Translations under genes and position numbers: made by a program
Notes under the pieces: generated by a model
Told to the model about the DNA's origin: nothing
What the model saw: only the letters and a program-made list of their open reading frames with translations
Database searches by the model: none
Source: Streptomyces sp. SLBN-118
Lineage (GTDB): Bacteria; Actinomycetota; Actinomycetes; Streptomycetales; Streptomycetaceae
Length of the DNA stretch: 64,000 nucleotides
Assembly (NCBI RefSeq): GCF_006715635.1
Contig: NZ_VFNP01000001.1
Span: 2,108,001 to 2,172,000, forward strand
Direction of reading: 5' to 3'
Shown here: one piece after another, positions 46,994 through 55,017 of the stretch
Numbering within the stretch: position 1 is the stretch's first letter
How the letters are laid out: every line of letters starts with the position of its first letter

Positions 46994-48508
46994 CTATCGG
47001 TCGCCGAAGATGGTGCGGTGCCAGTCCTTCCTGGCTACCGCGGTGTTGTCGAACATCACGTGCTTGACCTGCGTGTACTCCTCGAAGGAGTACGCCGACA
47101 TGTCCTTGCCGAAGCCGGAGGCCTTGTATCCGCCATGGGGCATCTCGCTGATGATCGGAATGTGGTCGTTGACCCAGACGCACCCCGCCTTGATCTCGCG
47201 GGTGGCGCGGTTCGCGCGGAACACGTCGCGGCTCCAGGCGGAGGCGGCGAGGCCGTAGGGGGTGTCGTTGGCCAGCGCGATGCCTTCGTCGTCCGAGTCG
47301 AAGGGGAGGACGACGAGGACCGGGCCGAAGATCTCGGACTGGACGATCTCGCTGTCCTGGGCGGCGCCCGCGACGAGGGTGGGCCGGTAGTAGGCGCCCT
47401 TCTCCAGGTCACCGCCGGGGGACTCGCCGCCGGTGACGACGGTGGCGTAGGCGCGGGCCCGGTCGACGAAGCCCGCGACCCGGTCTCGCTGGAGGTGCGA
47501 GACGAGCGGGCCGAGGTCGGTGGCGGGATCGAGGGGGTCACCGAGGCGGACGCCCGCCATCAGATCGGCGACACCGCTGACGAAAGCGTCGTACAGCGGC
47601 CGCTGCACATAGGCGCGGGTGGCGGCCGTGCAGTCCTGCCCGGAGTTGATGAGCGAACCGGCGACCGCGCCGTGGATCGCGGCCTTTAGATCTGCGTCGT
47701 CGAAGACCACGAAGGGGGCCTTGCCGCCGAGCTCCAGATGCAGCCGCTTGACGGTGGCGGTGGCGATCTCGGCGACGCGCTTGCCCACGGGGGTGGAGCC
47801 GGTGAAGGAGGTCATGGCGACCTCGGGATGCCCGACGAGATGCTCGCCCGCGTCTTTGCCCGCGCCGTTGACGACGTTGACAACCCCGTCCGGGATGCCG
47901 GCCGCCTTGGCTGCCTCGGCGAACATCAGCGAGGTCAGCGGGGTGATCTCGGCGGGCTTGAGAACGATGGTGTTTCCCGCCGCGACGGCCGGAAGGACCT
48001 TCCAGGCAGCCATCTGCAGCGGGTAGTTCCAGGGAGCGATGGAGCCGACGACTCCGATCGGCTCCCGGCGGACGTACGAGGTGTGGTCACCGCTGTACTC
48101 ACCGGCCGACTGCCCCTGGAGATGGCGCGCGGCGCCCGCGAAGAAGGCCGTGTTGTCGACGGTGCCCGGGACGTCGAACTCGGTGGTGAGCCGGATCGGC
48201 TTGCCGCACTGGAGGGACTCGGCGTACGCGAAGTCGGCGGACTGCTCCGCGAGGACGGAGGCGAAGCGGTGCAGGGCGTCGGAGCGCTCGCCCGGGGTGG
48301 CACCCGCCCACCCGGGGAACGCATCGCGGGCAGCGGCGACGGCAGCGTCGACGTCGGCGGTGGCTGCCAGTTCGTAGCTGTGGACCGTCTCTCCCGTGGC
48401 AGGGTTGACGATGTCCTGCGTACGTCCTGAAGTGCCGGGCCGCAGCCGCCCGCCGATGTACTGCGCGCCGTCCGCGTAGCGGTCCCGCGCCTGGAAGCGG
48501 TTGCTCAT
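46994..48508 (-). CDS. Aldehyde dehydrogenase, probable gamma-aminobutyraldehyde type
   Basis: 504 aa from ATG 48508 with GGAGAG upstream. Catalytic Cys in NSGQDCTAATRAYV, Glu in LHLELGGKAPFVVF, cofactor region PWNYPLQMAAWKVLPAVAAGNTIVLKP, C-terminal SGFGKDMSAYSFEEYTQVKHVM typical of the betaine/aminobutyraldehyde group. First gene of the six-gene operon running down to the PuuB-like oxidase. It would oxidise the aldehyde made by the oxidase or the transaminase, giving GABA or gamma-glutamyl-GABA. Paralogous to the gene at 52904-54343. Confidence 0.9.
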   Translation of the reverse strand: MSNRFQARDRYADGAQYIGGRLRPGTSGRTQDIVNPATGETVHSYELAATADVDAAVAAARDAFPGWAGATPGERSDALHRFASVLAEQSADFAYAESLQCGKPIRLTTEFDVPGTVDNTAFFAGAARHLQGQSAGEYSGDHTSYVRREPIGVVGSIAPWNYPLQMAAWKVLPAVAAGNTIVLKPAEITPLTSLMFAEAAKAAGIPDGVVNVVNGAGKDAGEHLVGHPEVAMTSFTGSTPVGKRVAEIATATVKRLHLELGGKAPFVVFDDADLKAAIHGAVAGSLINSGQDCTAATRAYVQRPLYDAFVSGVADLMAGVRLGDPLDPATDLGPLVSHLQRDRVAGFVDRARAYATVVTGGESPGGDLEKGAYYRPTLVAGAAQDSEIVQSEIFGPVLVVLPFDSDDEGIALANDTPYGLAASAWSRDVFRANRATREIKAGCVWVNDHIPIISEMPHGGYKASGFGKDMSAYSFEEYTQVKHVMFDNTAVARKDWHRTIFGDR

Positions 48509-48567
48509 GAAGCTCTCCGTTGTTCCAGCTCGAATTGAGTGCCGATCCTGACAGAGCAAGGCTCCTC

Positions 48568-48611
48568 CAACAAGTGATTCCGTTGTTGCCTTTTGATTAC
48601 GCGACGGAATC
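48568..48611. promoter_or_regulatory. Nested inverted repeats upstream of the polyamine operon
   Basis: CAACAA (48568-48573) pairs with TTGTTG (48583-48588), and GATTCCG (48576-48582) with CGGAATC (48605-48611). They lie in the divergent gap between the aldehyde dehydrogenase (-) and the NADAR gene (+), about 60-100 bases from the operon start. Candidate regulator-binding sites; no binding protein is assigned by sequence alone. Confidence 0.4.
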
Positions 48612-48683
48612 GGTCGACCATGTGTCGGGTCAGGGCACCTCTGGGCGTACGGAGTGTCAGTGCTGGATGCGAGACTCGCGTGC

Positions 48684-49232
48684 ATGGGGATGGAAGAGCT
48701 GATCCGGCAGGTCAGCAGCGACGAGCGAGTGAAGTATCTGCACTTCTGGGGGCACGCGCCGCGGCGGGACGGAAGCATCGGCCCGAGCTGCCTCAGCCAG
48801 TGGTGGCCCTCACCGTTCGTGGTCGACGGCGTGCGGTACGCCACGGCTGAGCACTGGATGATGGCGGGCAAGGCGCGCCTCTTCGGCGACACGGAGGCCG
48901 AGCGGCAGGCGCTCACGGCGACCAGCCCTGCCGCGGCCAAGCGGGCGGGGCGGCTGGTGCGCGGTTTCGACGACGCGATATGGGAGCGCGAGCGGTTCGC
49001 GATCGTGCGCTCGGGCAGTGTGCACAAATTCGGACAGCATGCCGACCTGCGCGACTATCTGCTGGGCACGGGGGGCCGGGTGCTCGTGGAGGCAAGCCCG
49101 CTCGACCGGGTGTGGGGCATCGGGCTGGCCTCGGACGACGAGCTGGCGCAGGATCCCACGCGCTGGCGTGGGCTCAATCTGCTGGGGTTCGCGCTGATGG
49201 AGGCGCGGGAGGAGCTGCGGAAGCGCGGGTGA
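48684..49232 (+). CDS. NADAR domain protein (YbiA/DUF1768 family)
   Basis: About 182 aa from ATG 48684; GTG 48660 with GGAG upstream is an alternative. Motifs: KYLHFWGHAP, PFVVDGVRYATAEHWMMAGKARLF, HKFGQHADLRDYLLGT and VWGIGLASDDELAQDPTRWRGLNLLGFALM, diagnostic of NADAR. Characterised relatives are N-glycosidases: some process riboflavin intermediates, and others remove ADP-ribose from guanine bases as antitoxins of DarT1-type toxins. Which activity this one has cannot be told. It stands alone, divergent from the polyamine operon. Confidence 0.9.
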   Translation: MGMEELIRQVSSDERVKYLHFWGHAPRRDGSIGPSCLSQWWPSPFVVDGVRYATAEHWMMAGKARLFGDTEAERQALTATSPAAAKRAGRLVRGFDDAIWERERFAIVRSGSVHKFGQHADLRDYLLGTGGRVLVEASPLDRVWGIGLASDDELAQDPTRWRGLNLLGFALMEAREELRKRG

Positions 49233-49242
49233 GAGGGGGCTG

Positions 49243-49266
49243 CGCCCCGGACCCGGGTCCGGGGCG
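49243..49266. terminator. Bidirectional terminator (24-bp perfect palindrome)
   Basis: CGCCCCGGACCC directly followed by GGGTCCGGGGCG, between convergent NADAR (+) and DUF4190 (-) genes. Confidence 0.75.
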
Positions 49267-49305
49267 TGCGCTCGGTCGTCCCGGGTGTGCGACCGGTGCG
49301 ACCGG

Positions 49306-50001
49306 TCAGTGGGCCGCGTCTTCGAGCACGAGCGTGTTCGAGTAGTCGTCGTACCCGTTGTCCCTGTTCCGCTCGTCGTTGATCGCCTCGGTGATGCCCC
49401 AGGCCAGCAGGCCCACGACGACCAGGCCGAGCACAATGCCGATGGAGCCGGTAATGATGCCCGCGAGCGCCATGCCGCCGTTGGTCGCTTCGCCGCGCTG
49501 GGCCCGCTTGCGGCCCAGGATTCCGAAGATCAGGCCGAGCGCGCCGAGGACGATCGACACGACTCCGTACAGACAGAACAGGCAGATGGACAGGATGCCG
49601 AGCACCATCGCGGTGATACCCATGCCGTTCGCCGGCTGTGCCTGCCAGCCCGGCTGGGTGTAGCCCGGGTACCCGGGGTAGCCGCCGTACGGATCACCGG
49701 CGCCGGGGCCGGGCTGGGGAAGGCTCGGGGCCGCGGGATAGCCGTAAGGGCCCGCGGCGGGCTGGGCGGGCCCGCCCGGGGCTATCGGGGGCGGCGGCAC
49801 AGCGCCCGCATCGGGAACCGGACCGGCACCCGGCATCGACGTGACGGTCTGCTGGTCGTGCGCCGGCGATGCCGGCGGGTGCTGCGCGGCGGGCTTGTCC
49901 AGCGGCACCCTGTTCTGCGCCGCACTGCTCTCCGGCGGAGCCCACGGATCGCGGTCGCGGGGCTCGGAGCCGCCCGCCGGCTGGGCTTGGTTGTCTGACA
50001 T
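49306..50001 (-). CDS. DUF4190 domain membrane protein
   Basis: 231 aa from ATG 50001 (GGGAGA just upstream). The N-terminal half is disordered and Pro/Gly/Tyr-rich (YGGYPGYPGYTQPGW). Two membrane helices follow (MGITAMVLGILSICLFCLYGVVSIVLGALGLIFGILG; MALAGIITGSIGIVLGLVVVGLLAW) with the DUF4190 GRKRAQRGEATNGGMALAGII linker, then an acidic tail. Many Streptomyces encode several such proteins. Function unknown. Confidence 0.85.
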   Translation of the reverse strand: MSDNQAQPAGGSEPRDRDPWAPPESSAAQNRVPLDKPAAQHPPASPAHDQQTVTSMPGAGPVPDAGAVPPPPIAPGGPAQPAAGPYGYPAAPSLPQPGPGAGDPYGGYPGYPGYTQPGWQAQPANGMGITAMVLGILSICLFCLYGVVSIVLGALGLIFGILGRKRAQRGEATNGGMALAGIITGSIGIVLGLVVVGLLAWGITEAINDERNRDNGYDDYSNTLVLEDAAH

Positions 50002-50112
50002 GGTCTCCCCCATCGTGGTTCGCCGTCATGCTACGGCCCCTCACCCTGTCCTCGGCCGGGCCCCCTACGATGATCCCTGACTCAAGCGGCGCGTTGAACA
50101 CGGAGGACCCCG

Positions 50113-51138
50113 ATGACCGATCTGCACCCCTTCATCGCAGGGCTCCCCAAGGCCGAACTGCACGTGCACCACGTCGGCTCGGCATCGCCGCGCATCGTCG
50201 CCGAACTGGCCGCCCGCCACCCCGACTCGAAGGTCCCCACGGACCCTGAGGCGCTCGCGGACTACTTCACGTTCACCGACTTCGCGCACTTCGTCGAGGT
50301 CTACCTCTCGGTCGTGGACCTGGTCCGTACTCCCGAGGACGTACGGCTACTGACCTTCGAGGTGGCCCGTGACATAGCCCGCCAGAACATCCGCTACGCC
50401 GAACTGACCATCACGCCCTTCAGCTCGACCCGCCGCGGCATCGACGAGAAGGCCTTCATGGCGGCGATCGAGGACGCCCGCCGGGCGGCCGAGGCCGAGC
50501 TCGGTGTCGTACTGCGCTGGTGCTTCGACATCCCCGGCGAGGCCGGGCTCGAAGCAGCCGAGGAGACCGCGCGGCTCGCGGTGGACCTGCGTCCCGAGGG
50601 CCTGGTCTCATTCGGGCTCGGCGGTCCGGAGATCGGAGTGCCGCGGCCGCAGTTCAAGCCCTACTTCGACCGTGCGATCGCCGCGGGACTGCACTCAGTG
50701 CCGCACGCCGGGGAGACGACGGGCCCGGGGACCATCTGGGACGCGCTGAACGACCTGCGCGCCGAGCGCATCGGCCACGGCACCAGCGCGACGCAGGACC
50801 CGAAGCTGCTCGCCCACTTGGCGCAGAAGAGGATCGCGCTGGAGGTCTGCCCGACCTCGAACATCGCCACCCGCGCCGTCGCCGACCTCGACCAGCACCC
50901 CATCAAGGAGATGGTCGCGGCCGGTGTGCTGGTGACGATCAACAGCGACGACCCGCCGATGTTCGGCAGCGACCTGAACAACGAGTACGCGGTCGCAGCC
51001 CGGCTGCTGACGCTGGACGAGCGCGGTCTCGCCGACCTCGCCAAGAACGCCGTTGAGGCGTCCTTCCTCGACCCGGCCGGCAAGGCGCGGATCGCGGCCG
51101 AGATCGACCAGTACACAGAAGCCTGGCTCGCGCGCTGA
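50113..51138 (+). CDS. Adenosine deaminase family protein, possibly aminodeoxyfutalosine deaminase
   Basis: 341 aa amidohydrolase-fold enzyme. Zinc/active-site motifs: ELHVHHVGS (H-x-H), SVPHAGE, RIGHGT and INSDDPPMFG. The N-terminal motif is HVHHVGS rather than the HxHxDG of classical adenosine deaminases. Proteins of this type in Streptomyces and Acidothermus have been reported to deaminate 6-aminodeoxyfutalosine in menaquinone synthesis, so that role is a real alternative to purine salvage. The call between them is inference. The next gene (GDPD) starts 12 bases after the stop. Confidence 0.85.
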   Translation: MTDLHPFIAGLPKAELHVHHVGSASPRIVAELAARHPDSKVPTDPEALADYFTFTDFAHFVEVYLSVVDLVRTPEDVRLLTFEVARDIARQNIRYAELTITPFSSTRRGIDEKAFMAAIEDARRAAEAELGVVLRWCFDIPGEAGLEAAEETARLAVDLRPEGLVSFGLGGPEIGVPRPQFKPYFDRAIAAGLHSVPHAGETTGPGTIWDALNDLRAERIGHGTSATQDPKLLAHLAQKRIALEVCPTSNIATRAVADLDQHPIKEMVAAGVLVTINSDDPPMFGSDLNNEYAVAARLLTLDERGLADLAKNAVEASFLDPAGKARIAAEIDQYTEAWLAR

Positions 51139-51150
51139 GCGACCCCGACA

Positions 51151-51867
51151 ATGGGGCCCATGCGCAGAGTCAGTGTCGTTGGCCATCGCGGCGATCCCTA
51201 CCGCGTCCGTGAGAACACCCTCCCCTCGATCCTCTCCGCCGTCGAACAGGGCGCGGACGCGGTGGAGATCGACGTACGCCTCACCCGCGACGACGTGCCG
51301 GTGCTGCTGCACGACGACACCCTGAAACGGCTGTGGGGCCACGACCGGCCCCTCGCCGGACTCACCCGGGACGAGCTGCACGAGCTCACCGGCGGCGGGG
51401 TGCCCTCGCTGAGCGAGGCCCTGAGCGCCCTCGGAACCCACCGCGTGATGATCGATCTGCCCGGCGCCTCGAAGGCATCGGTGCGCACCATCGTGGGCAC
51501 CGTCCACGAATGCGGCGCGGGTGAGCGGGTGTACTACTGCGCGGGCCCGGTCGCCATGCTCGCGGTGCGCGCGGCCGATCCTTCGGCCGAGATCGCGATG
51601 ACATGGACGTCGCTGGCCCCGCCGCGGCCCACGTTGCTGGAAGCGGTGGGTCCGCGGTGGCTCAACTACCGATTCAGCCTGCTCGGCCAGGAGCTGACGG
51701 ACCGTATTCACCGGGACGGCATGCTGGTCTCGGCCTGGGTGGCTGACACCCGGCGCAGCATGCGACGGCTGGTCCGCTACGGCGTCGACTCGATCACCAC
51801 CAACCGCGTCGAGGCGCTGCACAGCGTTGTCACCCCACGGCCGAACCCTCCTGCCCGCAAGGCCTGA
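51151..51867 (+). CDS. Glycerophosphodiester phosphodiesterase
   Basis: 238 aa. Family motifs are clear: SVVGHRGDPYRVRENTLPSI (HRG and EN), AVEIDVRLTRDDVPVLLHDDTLKRLW (E-x-D and H), and a C-terminal VSAWVADTRRSMRRLVRYGVDSITTN. It hydrolyses glycerophosphodiesters to glycerol-3-phosphate and alcohol. No signal peptide, so probably cytoplasmic. The start could also be ATG 51160. Follows the deaminase gene by 12 bases, so likely co-transcribed. Confidence 0.9.
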   Translation: MGPMRRVSVVGHRGDPYRVRENTLPSILSAVEQGADAVEIDVRLTRDDVPVLLHDDTLKRLWGHDRPLAGLTRDELHELTGGGVPSLSEALSALGTHRVMIDLPGASKASVRTIVGTVHECGAGERVYYCAGPVAMLAVRAADPSAEIAMTWTSLAPPRPTLLEAVGPRWLNYRFSLLGQELTDRIHRDGMLVSAWVADTRRSMRRLVRYGVDSITTNRVEALHSVVTPRPNPPARKA

Positions 51868-51870
51868 GAT

Positions 51871-51909
51871 CATGGACGGATGTCTATACTTACTGGACAC
51901 CTGTCCATG
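51871..51909 (+). promoter_or_regulatory. Palindromic operator at the DUF1304-tetR promoter
   Basis: Arms CATGGACGGATGTCT (51871-51885) and GGACACCTGTCCATG (51895-51909) agree at 12 of 15 positions, with a 9-base spacer. The sequence TATACT (51885-51890), a good -10 box, lies inside. This is where an autoregulating TetR protein would bind; the TetR gene is second in the operon 15 bases downstream. Confidence 0.7.
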
Positions 51910-51924
51910 AACTGAGGGTCCACG

Positions 51925-52287
51925 ATGAACACAACGGCAAACGTCCTGGTCGGCCTGGTCGCCGCGCTGCACATCTACATCCTGGTTCTGGAGATGTTCC
52001 TCTGGGAGCGCAGGCCGGGCCGCGAGCTCTCGGGCTTCGACGCGGACATGGCCCGCGCGACCGCCCCGCTCGCCGCGAACCAGGGGCTCTACAACGGCTT
52101 CCTCGCCGCGGGCCTGATCTGGGGCCTCATAGCGGCCGATCCGACGGGACACCGCGTCCAGGTCTTCTTCCTCAGCTGTGTGCTCGTCGCGGGCCTGTAC
52201 GGCGGCTTCACGGCGAACCGGCGCATCCTGGTGGCGCAGGCGCTGCCTGGCGCGCTCGCGCTGGCGGCCGTGCTGGTGGCGCGATGA
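51925..52287 (+). CDS. DUF1304 family membrane protein
   Basis: 120 aa with four predicted helices. The N-terminal VAALHIYILVLEMFLWERRPGR, followed by NQGLYNGFLAAGLIWGL and VQVFFLSCVLVAGLYGGFT, is characteristic of DUF1304. A GAGGG ribosome site precedes the ATG. Members are small membrane proteins often paired with a TetR or MarR regulator, suggesting a role in export or stress response, but no activity is established. Overlaps the TetR gene by 4 bp. Confidence 0.9.
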   Translation: MNTTANVLVGLVAALHIYILVLEMFLWERRPGRELSGFDADMARATAPLAANQGLYNGFLAAGLIWGLIAADPTGHRVQVFFLSCVLVAGLYGGFTANRRILVAQALPGALALAAVLVAR

Positions 52288-52859
52288 GTGCCCCCACGGG
52301 AGACCCGCGCGCCGAACGCACCCGGGCCAGGCTGCGCGAGGCGCTGCTCGAGGAGTGCGCCGAGCGTCCGCTCGCGGAGGTCAGCGTCGCGGCGCTGGTC
52401 CGCAGGGCGGGCCTGGGCCGGGCCACGTTCTATCTGCACTACCCGGACCTGGACGCCCTGGCGGTCGACGCCTGCGCCGGGGTCGTGCGGGACGCGGTGG
52501 ACGCCCTGCACGCCTGGCGCGGCACCCCGGATCCGGCCGCTCCCCCGCCGGCGCTGACGGACTTCTTCAGGGACCTGGCCCCGCACGCCGCGCTCTACCG
52601 CACCCTCCTCCACGAGGGCGGCAGCGGCCCCCTGGGCGATCTGCTTCACAGCGAACTGCGCGAGCGCAGCCGCAGTGAGCGCGAGCTGGCCGGAGCCCCG
52701 TCCGCGCCCCTGATCGCCTCGGCGGTGGCGGCGACCTTCGCGGGCGTCCTGGCGGACTGGCTGCACGGGTCGATCGAGGCGCCCCCGGAGCTGATGGCAG
52801 CTCAGATATGGTGCCTGCTCCTGGCCTTGCACCGCACGCCGGTGGCACGAACGGCATGA
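52284..52859 (+). CDS. TetR family transcriptional regulator
   Basis: 191 aa. The N-terminal HTH is typical (RTRARLREALLEECAERPLAEVSVAALVRRAGLGRATFYLHYPDLDAL), with a variable C-terminal ligand domain. Starts at the ATGA overlap with the DUF1304 gene. Together with the palindrome at 51871-51909 this suggests autorepression of the pair, relieved by an unknown ligand. Confidence 0.92.
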   Translation: MSAPTGDPRAERTRARLREALLEECAERPLAEVSVAALVRRAGLGRATFYLHYPDLDALAVDACAGVVRDAVDALHAWRGTPDPAAPPPALTDFFRDLAPHAALYRTLLHEGGSGPLGDLLHSELRERSRSERELAGAPSAPLIASAVAATFAGVLADWLHGSIEAPPELMAAQIWCLLLALHRTPVARTA

Positions 52860-52896
52860 GAACGGGGCGCGGGAAACCGGGTCCCGCGCCCCGTTC
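52860..52896. terminator. Bidirectional terminator
   Basis: Perfect 15-bp stem GAACGGGGCGCGGGA / TCCCGCGCCCCGTTC, 7-base loop, between convergent tetR (+) and aldehyde dehydrogenase (-). Confidence 0.88.
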
Positions 52897-52903
52897 ACCG
52901 GAC

Positions 52904-54343
52904 TTACGCGTCGAGCGACGTCATGACGTGCTTGACCCGCGTGTAGTCGTCGAACCCGTACGCGGAAAGGTCCTTGCCGTAGCCGGACTTCTTGAAGCCA
53001 CCGTGCGGCATCTCCGCGACCAGCGGAATGTGCGTGTTGATCCACACACAGCCGAAGTCGAGGTTCTTGGACATGCGCATCGCGCGCGCGTGGTCCTTGG
53101 TCCACACGGACGAGGCAAGGGCATACTCGACGCCGTTCGCCCACTCCAGGGCCTGCGCCTCGTCCCGGAAGGACTGGACGGTGATGACCGGGCCGAAGAC
53201 CTCTTTCTGGATGATCTCGTCGTCCTGCTTGAGGCCGGAGACAACCGTCGGGGCGTAGAAGTAGCCCTTCTCGCCGACCTGGTGGCCACCGGCCTCGACC
53301 TTGGCGTGTGCCGGAAGCCGCTCGATGAAGCCGCTGACCTGCTTGAGCTGGTTGGCGTTGTTGAGCGGGCCGTAGAGCACGTCCTCGTCGTCCGGCGCGC
53401 CCGTCTTCGTGTCCGTCGCGGCCTTCGCCAGCGCCGCGACGAACTCGTCGTGGATCGACTCGTGCACGAGCACACGCGTCGCCGCCGTGCAGTCCTGGCC
53501 CGCGTTGAAGTAGCCCGCCACCGCGATGTCCTCGACGGCCTTGGGAATGTCCGTGTCCTCGAAGACGACGACCGGCGCCTTGCCGCCCAGCTCCAGGTGT
53601 ACGCGCTTGACGTCCTTGGCCGCCGACTCGGCGACCTGCATGCCCGCCCGTACGGAACCGGTGATCGAGGCCATCGCCGGAATCGGGTGCTCGACCATCG
53701 CGCGACCGGTGTCCCGGTCGCCGCAGAGGACGTTGAAGACACCCTTGGGCACGATCGCGCCGATAATCTCGGCGATCAGTACGGTCGACGCGGGGGTGGT
53801 GTCCGAGGGCTTGATGACGACCGTGTTGCCCGCCGCCAGCGCGGGCGCGAACTTCCAGACGGCCATCATCATCGGGTAGTTCCACGGCGCGACCTGCGCA
53901 CAGACGCCGACCGGCTCACGCCGGACGATGGAGGTCATGCCCTCCATGTACTCGCCGGCGGAGCGGCCCTCCAGCATCCGGGCCGCGCCCGCGAAGAAGC
54001 GGATCTGGTCCACCATCGGCGGGATCTCTTCGCTACGGGTAAGGCCCAGCGGCTTGCCCGTGTTCTCCGACTCGGCCGCGATCAGGTCCTCGGCCCGCTC
54101 CTCGAAGGCGTCCGCGATCTTCAGCAGCACCCTCTGGCGCTCGGCCGGCGTGGTGTCGCGCCAGGCGGGGAAGGCGGCCGCGGCAGCGTCCATGGCGGCG
54201 TCCACGTCGGCCTGTCCGGAGAGCGGCGACGTGGCGTACACCTCGCCCGTGGCCGGATTGACGACCTCGATGGTCCGCCCGTCGGCGGCGTCCCGGAACT
54301 CCCCGTTGATGTAGTTGCGCAGACGACGCAGCTCGGTGGTCAC
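52904..54343 (-). CDS. Aldehyde dehydrogenase, probable gamma-aminobutyraldehyde/polyamine-aldehyde type
   Basis: 479 aa from GTG 54343, with GGAGGGG about 8-9 bases upstream. Catalytic Cys in NAGQDCTAATRVLV, Glu in VHLELGGKAPVVVF, C-terminal KKSGYGKDLSAYGFDDYTRVKHVM. Clearly paralogous to the dehydrogenase at 46994-48508. Divergent from the Lrp regulator, which is followed by the transaminase, so it probably oxidises the aminoaldehyde made by that transaminase. Confidence 0.9.
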   Translation of the reverse strand: MTTELRRLRNYINGEFRDAADGRTIEVVNPATGEVYATSPLSGQADVDAAMDAAAAAFPAWRDTTPAERQRVLLKIADAFEERAEDLIAAESENTGKPLGLTRSEEIPPMVDQIRFFAGAARMLEGRSAGEYMEGMTSIVRREPVGVCAQVAPWNYPMMMAVWKFAPALAAGNTVVIKPSDTTPASTVLIAEIIGAIVPKGVFNVLCGDRDTGRAMVEHPIPAMASITGSVRAGMQVAESAAKDVKRVHLELGGKAPVVVFEDTDIPKAVEDIAVAGYFNAGQDCTAATRVLVHESIHDEFVAALAKAATDTKTGAPDDEDVLYGPLNNANQLKQVSGFIERLPAHAKVEAGGHQVGEKGYFYAPTVVSGLKQDDEIIQKEVFGPVITVQSFRDEAQALEWANGVEYALASSVWTKDHARAMRMSKNLDFGCVWINTHIPLVAEMPHGGFKKSGYGKDLSAYGFDDYTRVKHVMTSLDA

Positions 54344-54445
54344 TGTTGCCACCCCTCCTGTCAGATGTCCGATGGGTGAGACACCCACCCTAAGCTCTCG
54401 GGTGACGCTTTCGACAGACCCGACCCTCCGCACCTTCGGATTCAG

Positions 54446-54475
54446 TGAGATTCGACCCCTCGAACAACGAATTTC
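54446..54475. promoter_or_regulatory. Imperfect palindrome between divergent aldehyde dehydrogenase and Lrp genes
   Basis: TGAGATTCG (54446-54454) and CGAATTTCA (54467-54475) pair in 8 of 9 positions, with a nested TTCGA-CCCC-TCGAA inside. It lies 34-63 bases upstream of the Lrp start, a typical place for autoregulation and control of the divergent gene. Confidence 0.5.
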
Positions 54476-54508
54476 ATCGCTCAGGGCTTGCGGGACAGAC
54501 GAGTCGCA

Positions 54509-55015
54509 GTGCACAGTGTGCCCGTGGCCAGTCGAAACGCAGACTCCAGGAACGGCAGCGGATCGTCCCCGACGATCGATGCCGTCTCCCTCGCGATCAT
54601 CGAACAGCTCCAGGAGGACGGGCGTCGCCCGTACGCCGCGATCGGAAAGGCCGTCGGTCTCTCCGAAGCGGCCGTACGCCAACGCGTCCAAAAGTTGCTC
54701 GACCAGGGCGTCATGCAGATCGTCGCCGTCACCGACCCGCTCACCGTGGGCCTGCGACGCCAGGCGATGGTCGGCATCAAGGTGGAGGGAGACCTCGACC
54801 CGGTGGCCGACGCGCTCACCGCCATGGCCGAGTGCGAGTACGTGGTCCTGACCGCGGGCTCCTTCGACCTCATGGTGGAGATCGTCTGCGAGGACGACGA
54901 CCACATGCTCGAAGTGATCAACAAGCGGATCCGTGCGCTCCCCGGCGTGCGCTCCACCGAGAGCTTCGTCTACCTCAAGCTCAAGAAGCAGACCTATATG
55001 TGGGGAACCCGATAG
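54509..55015 (+). CDS. Lrp/AsnC family regulator of polyamine utilisation (EpuRI-like)
   Basis: About 168 aa from GTG 54509 (GTG 54524 is also possible). AsnC-type HTH: AIIEQLQEDGRRPYAAIGKAVGLSEAAVRQRVQKLLDQGVM. RAM/ligand domain: VGIKVEGDLDPVADALTAMAECEYVVLTAGSFDLMVEIVC ... IRALPGVRSTESFVYL. Only 2 bases separate it from the transaminase gene. In S. coelicolor the regulator at this place (SCO5656, EpuRI) has been reported to control polyamine genes; equating the two rests on gene order and sequence type. Confidence 0.88.
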   Translation: MHSVPVASRNADSRNGSGSSPTIDAVSLAIIEQLQEDGRRPYAAIGKAVGLSEAAVRQRVQKLLDQGVMQIVAVTDPLTVGLRRQAMVGIKVEGDLDPVADALTAMAECEYVVLTAGSFDLMVEIVCEDDDHMLEVINKRIRALPGVRSTESFVYLKLKKQTYMWGTR

Positions 55016-55017
55016 CC

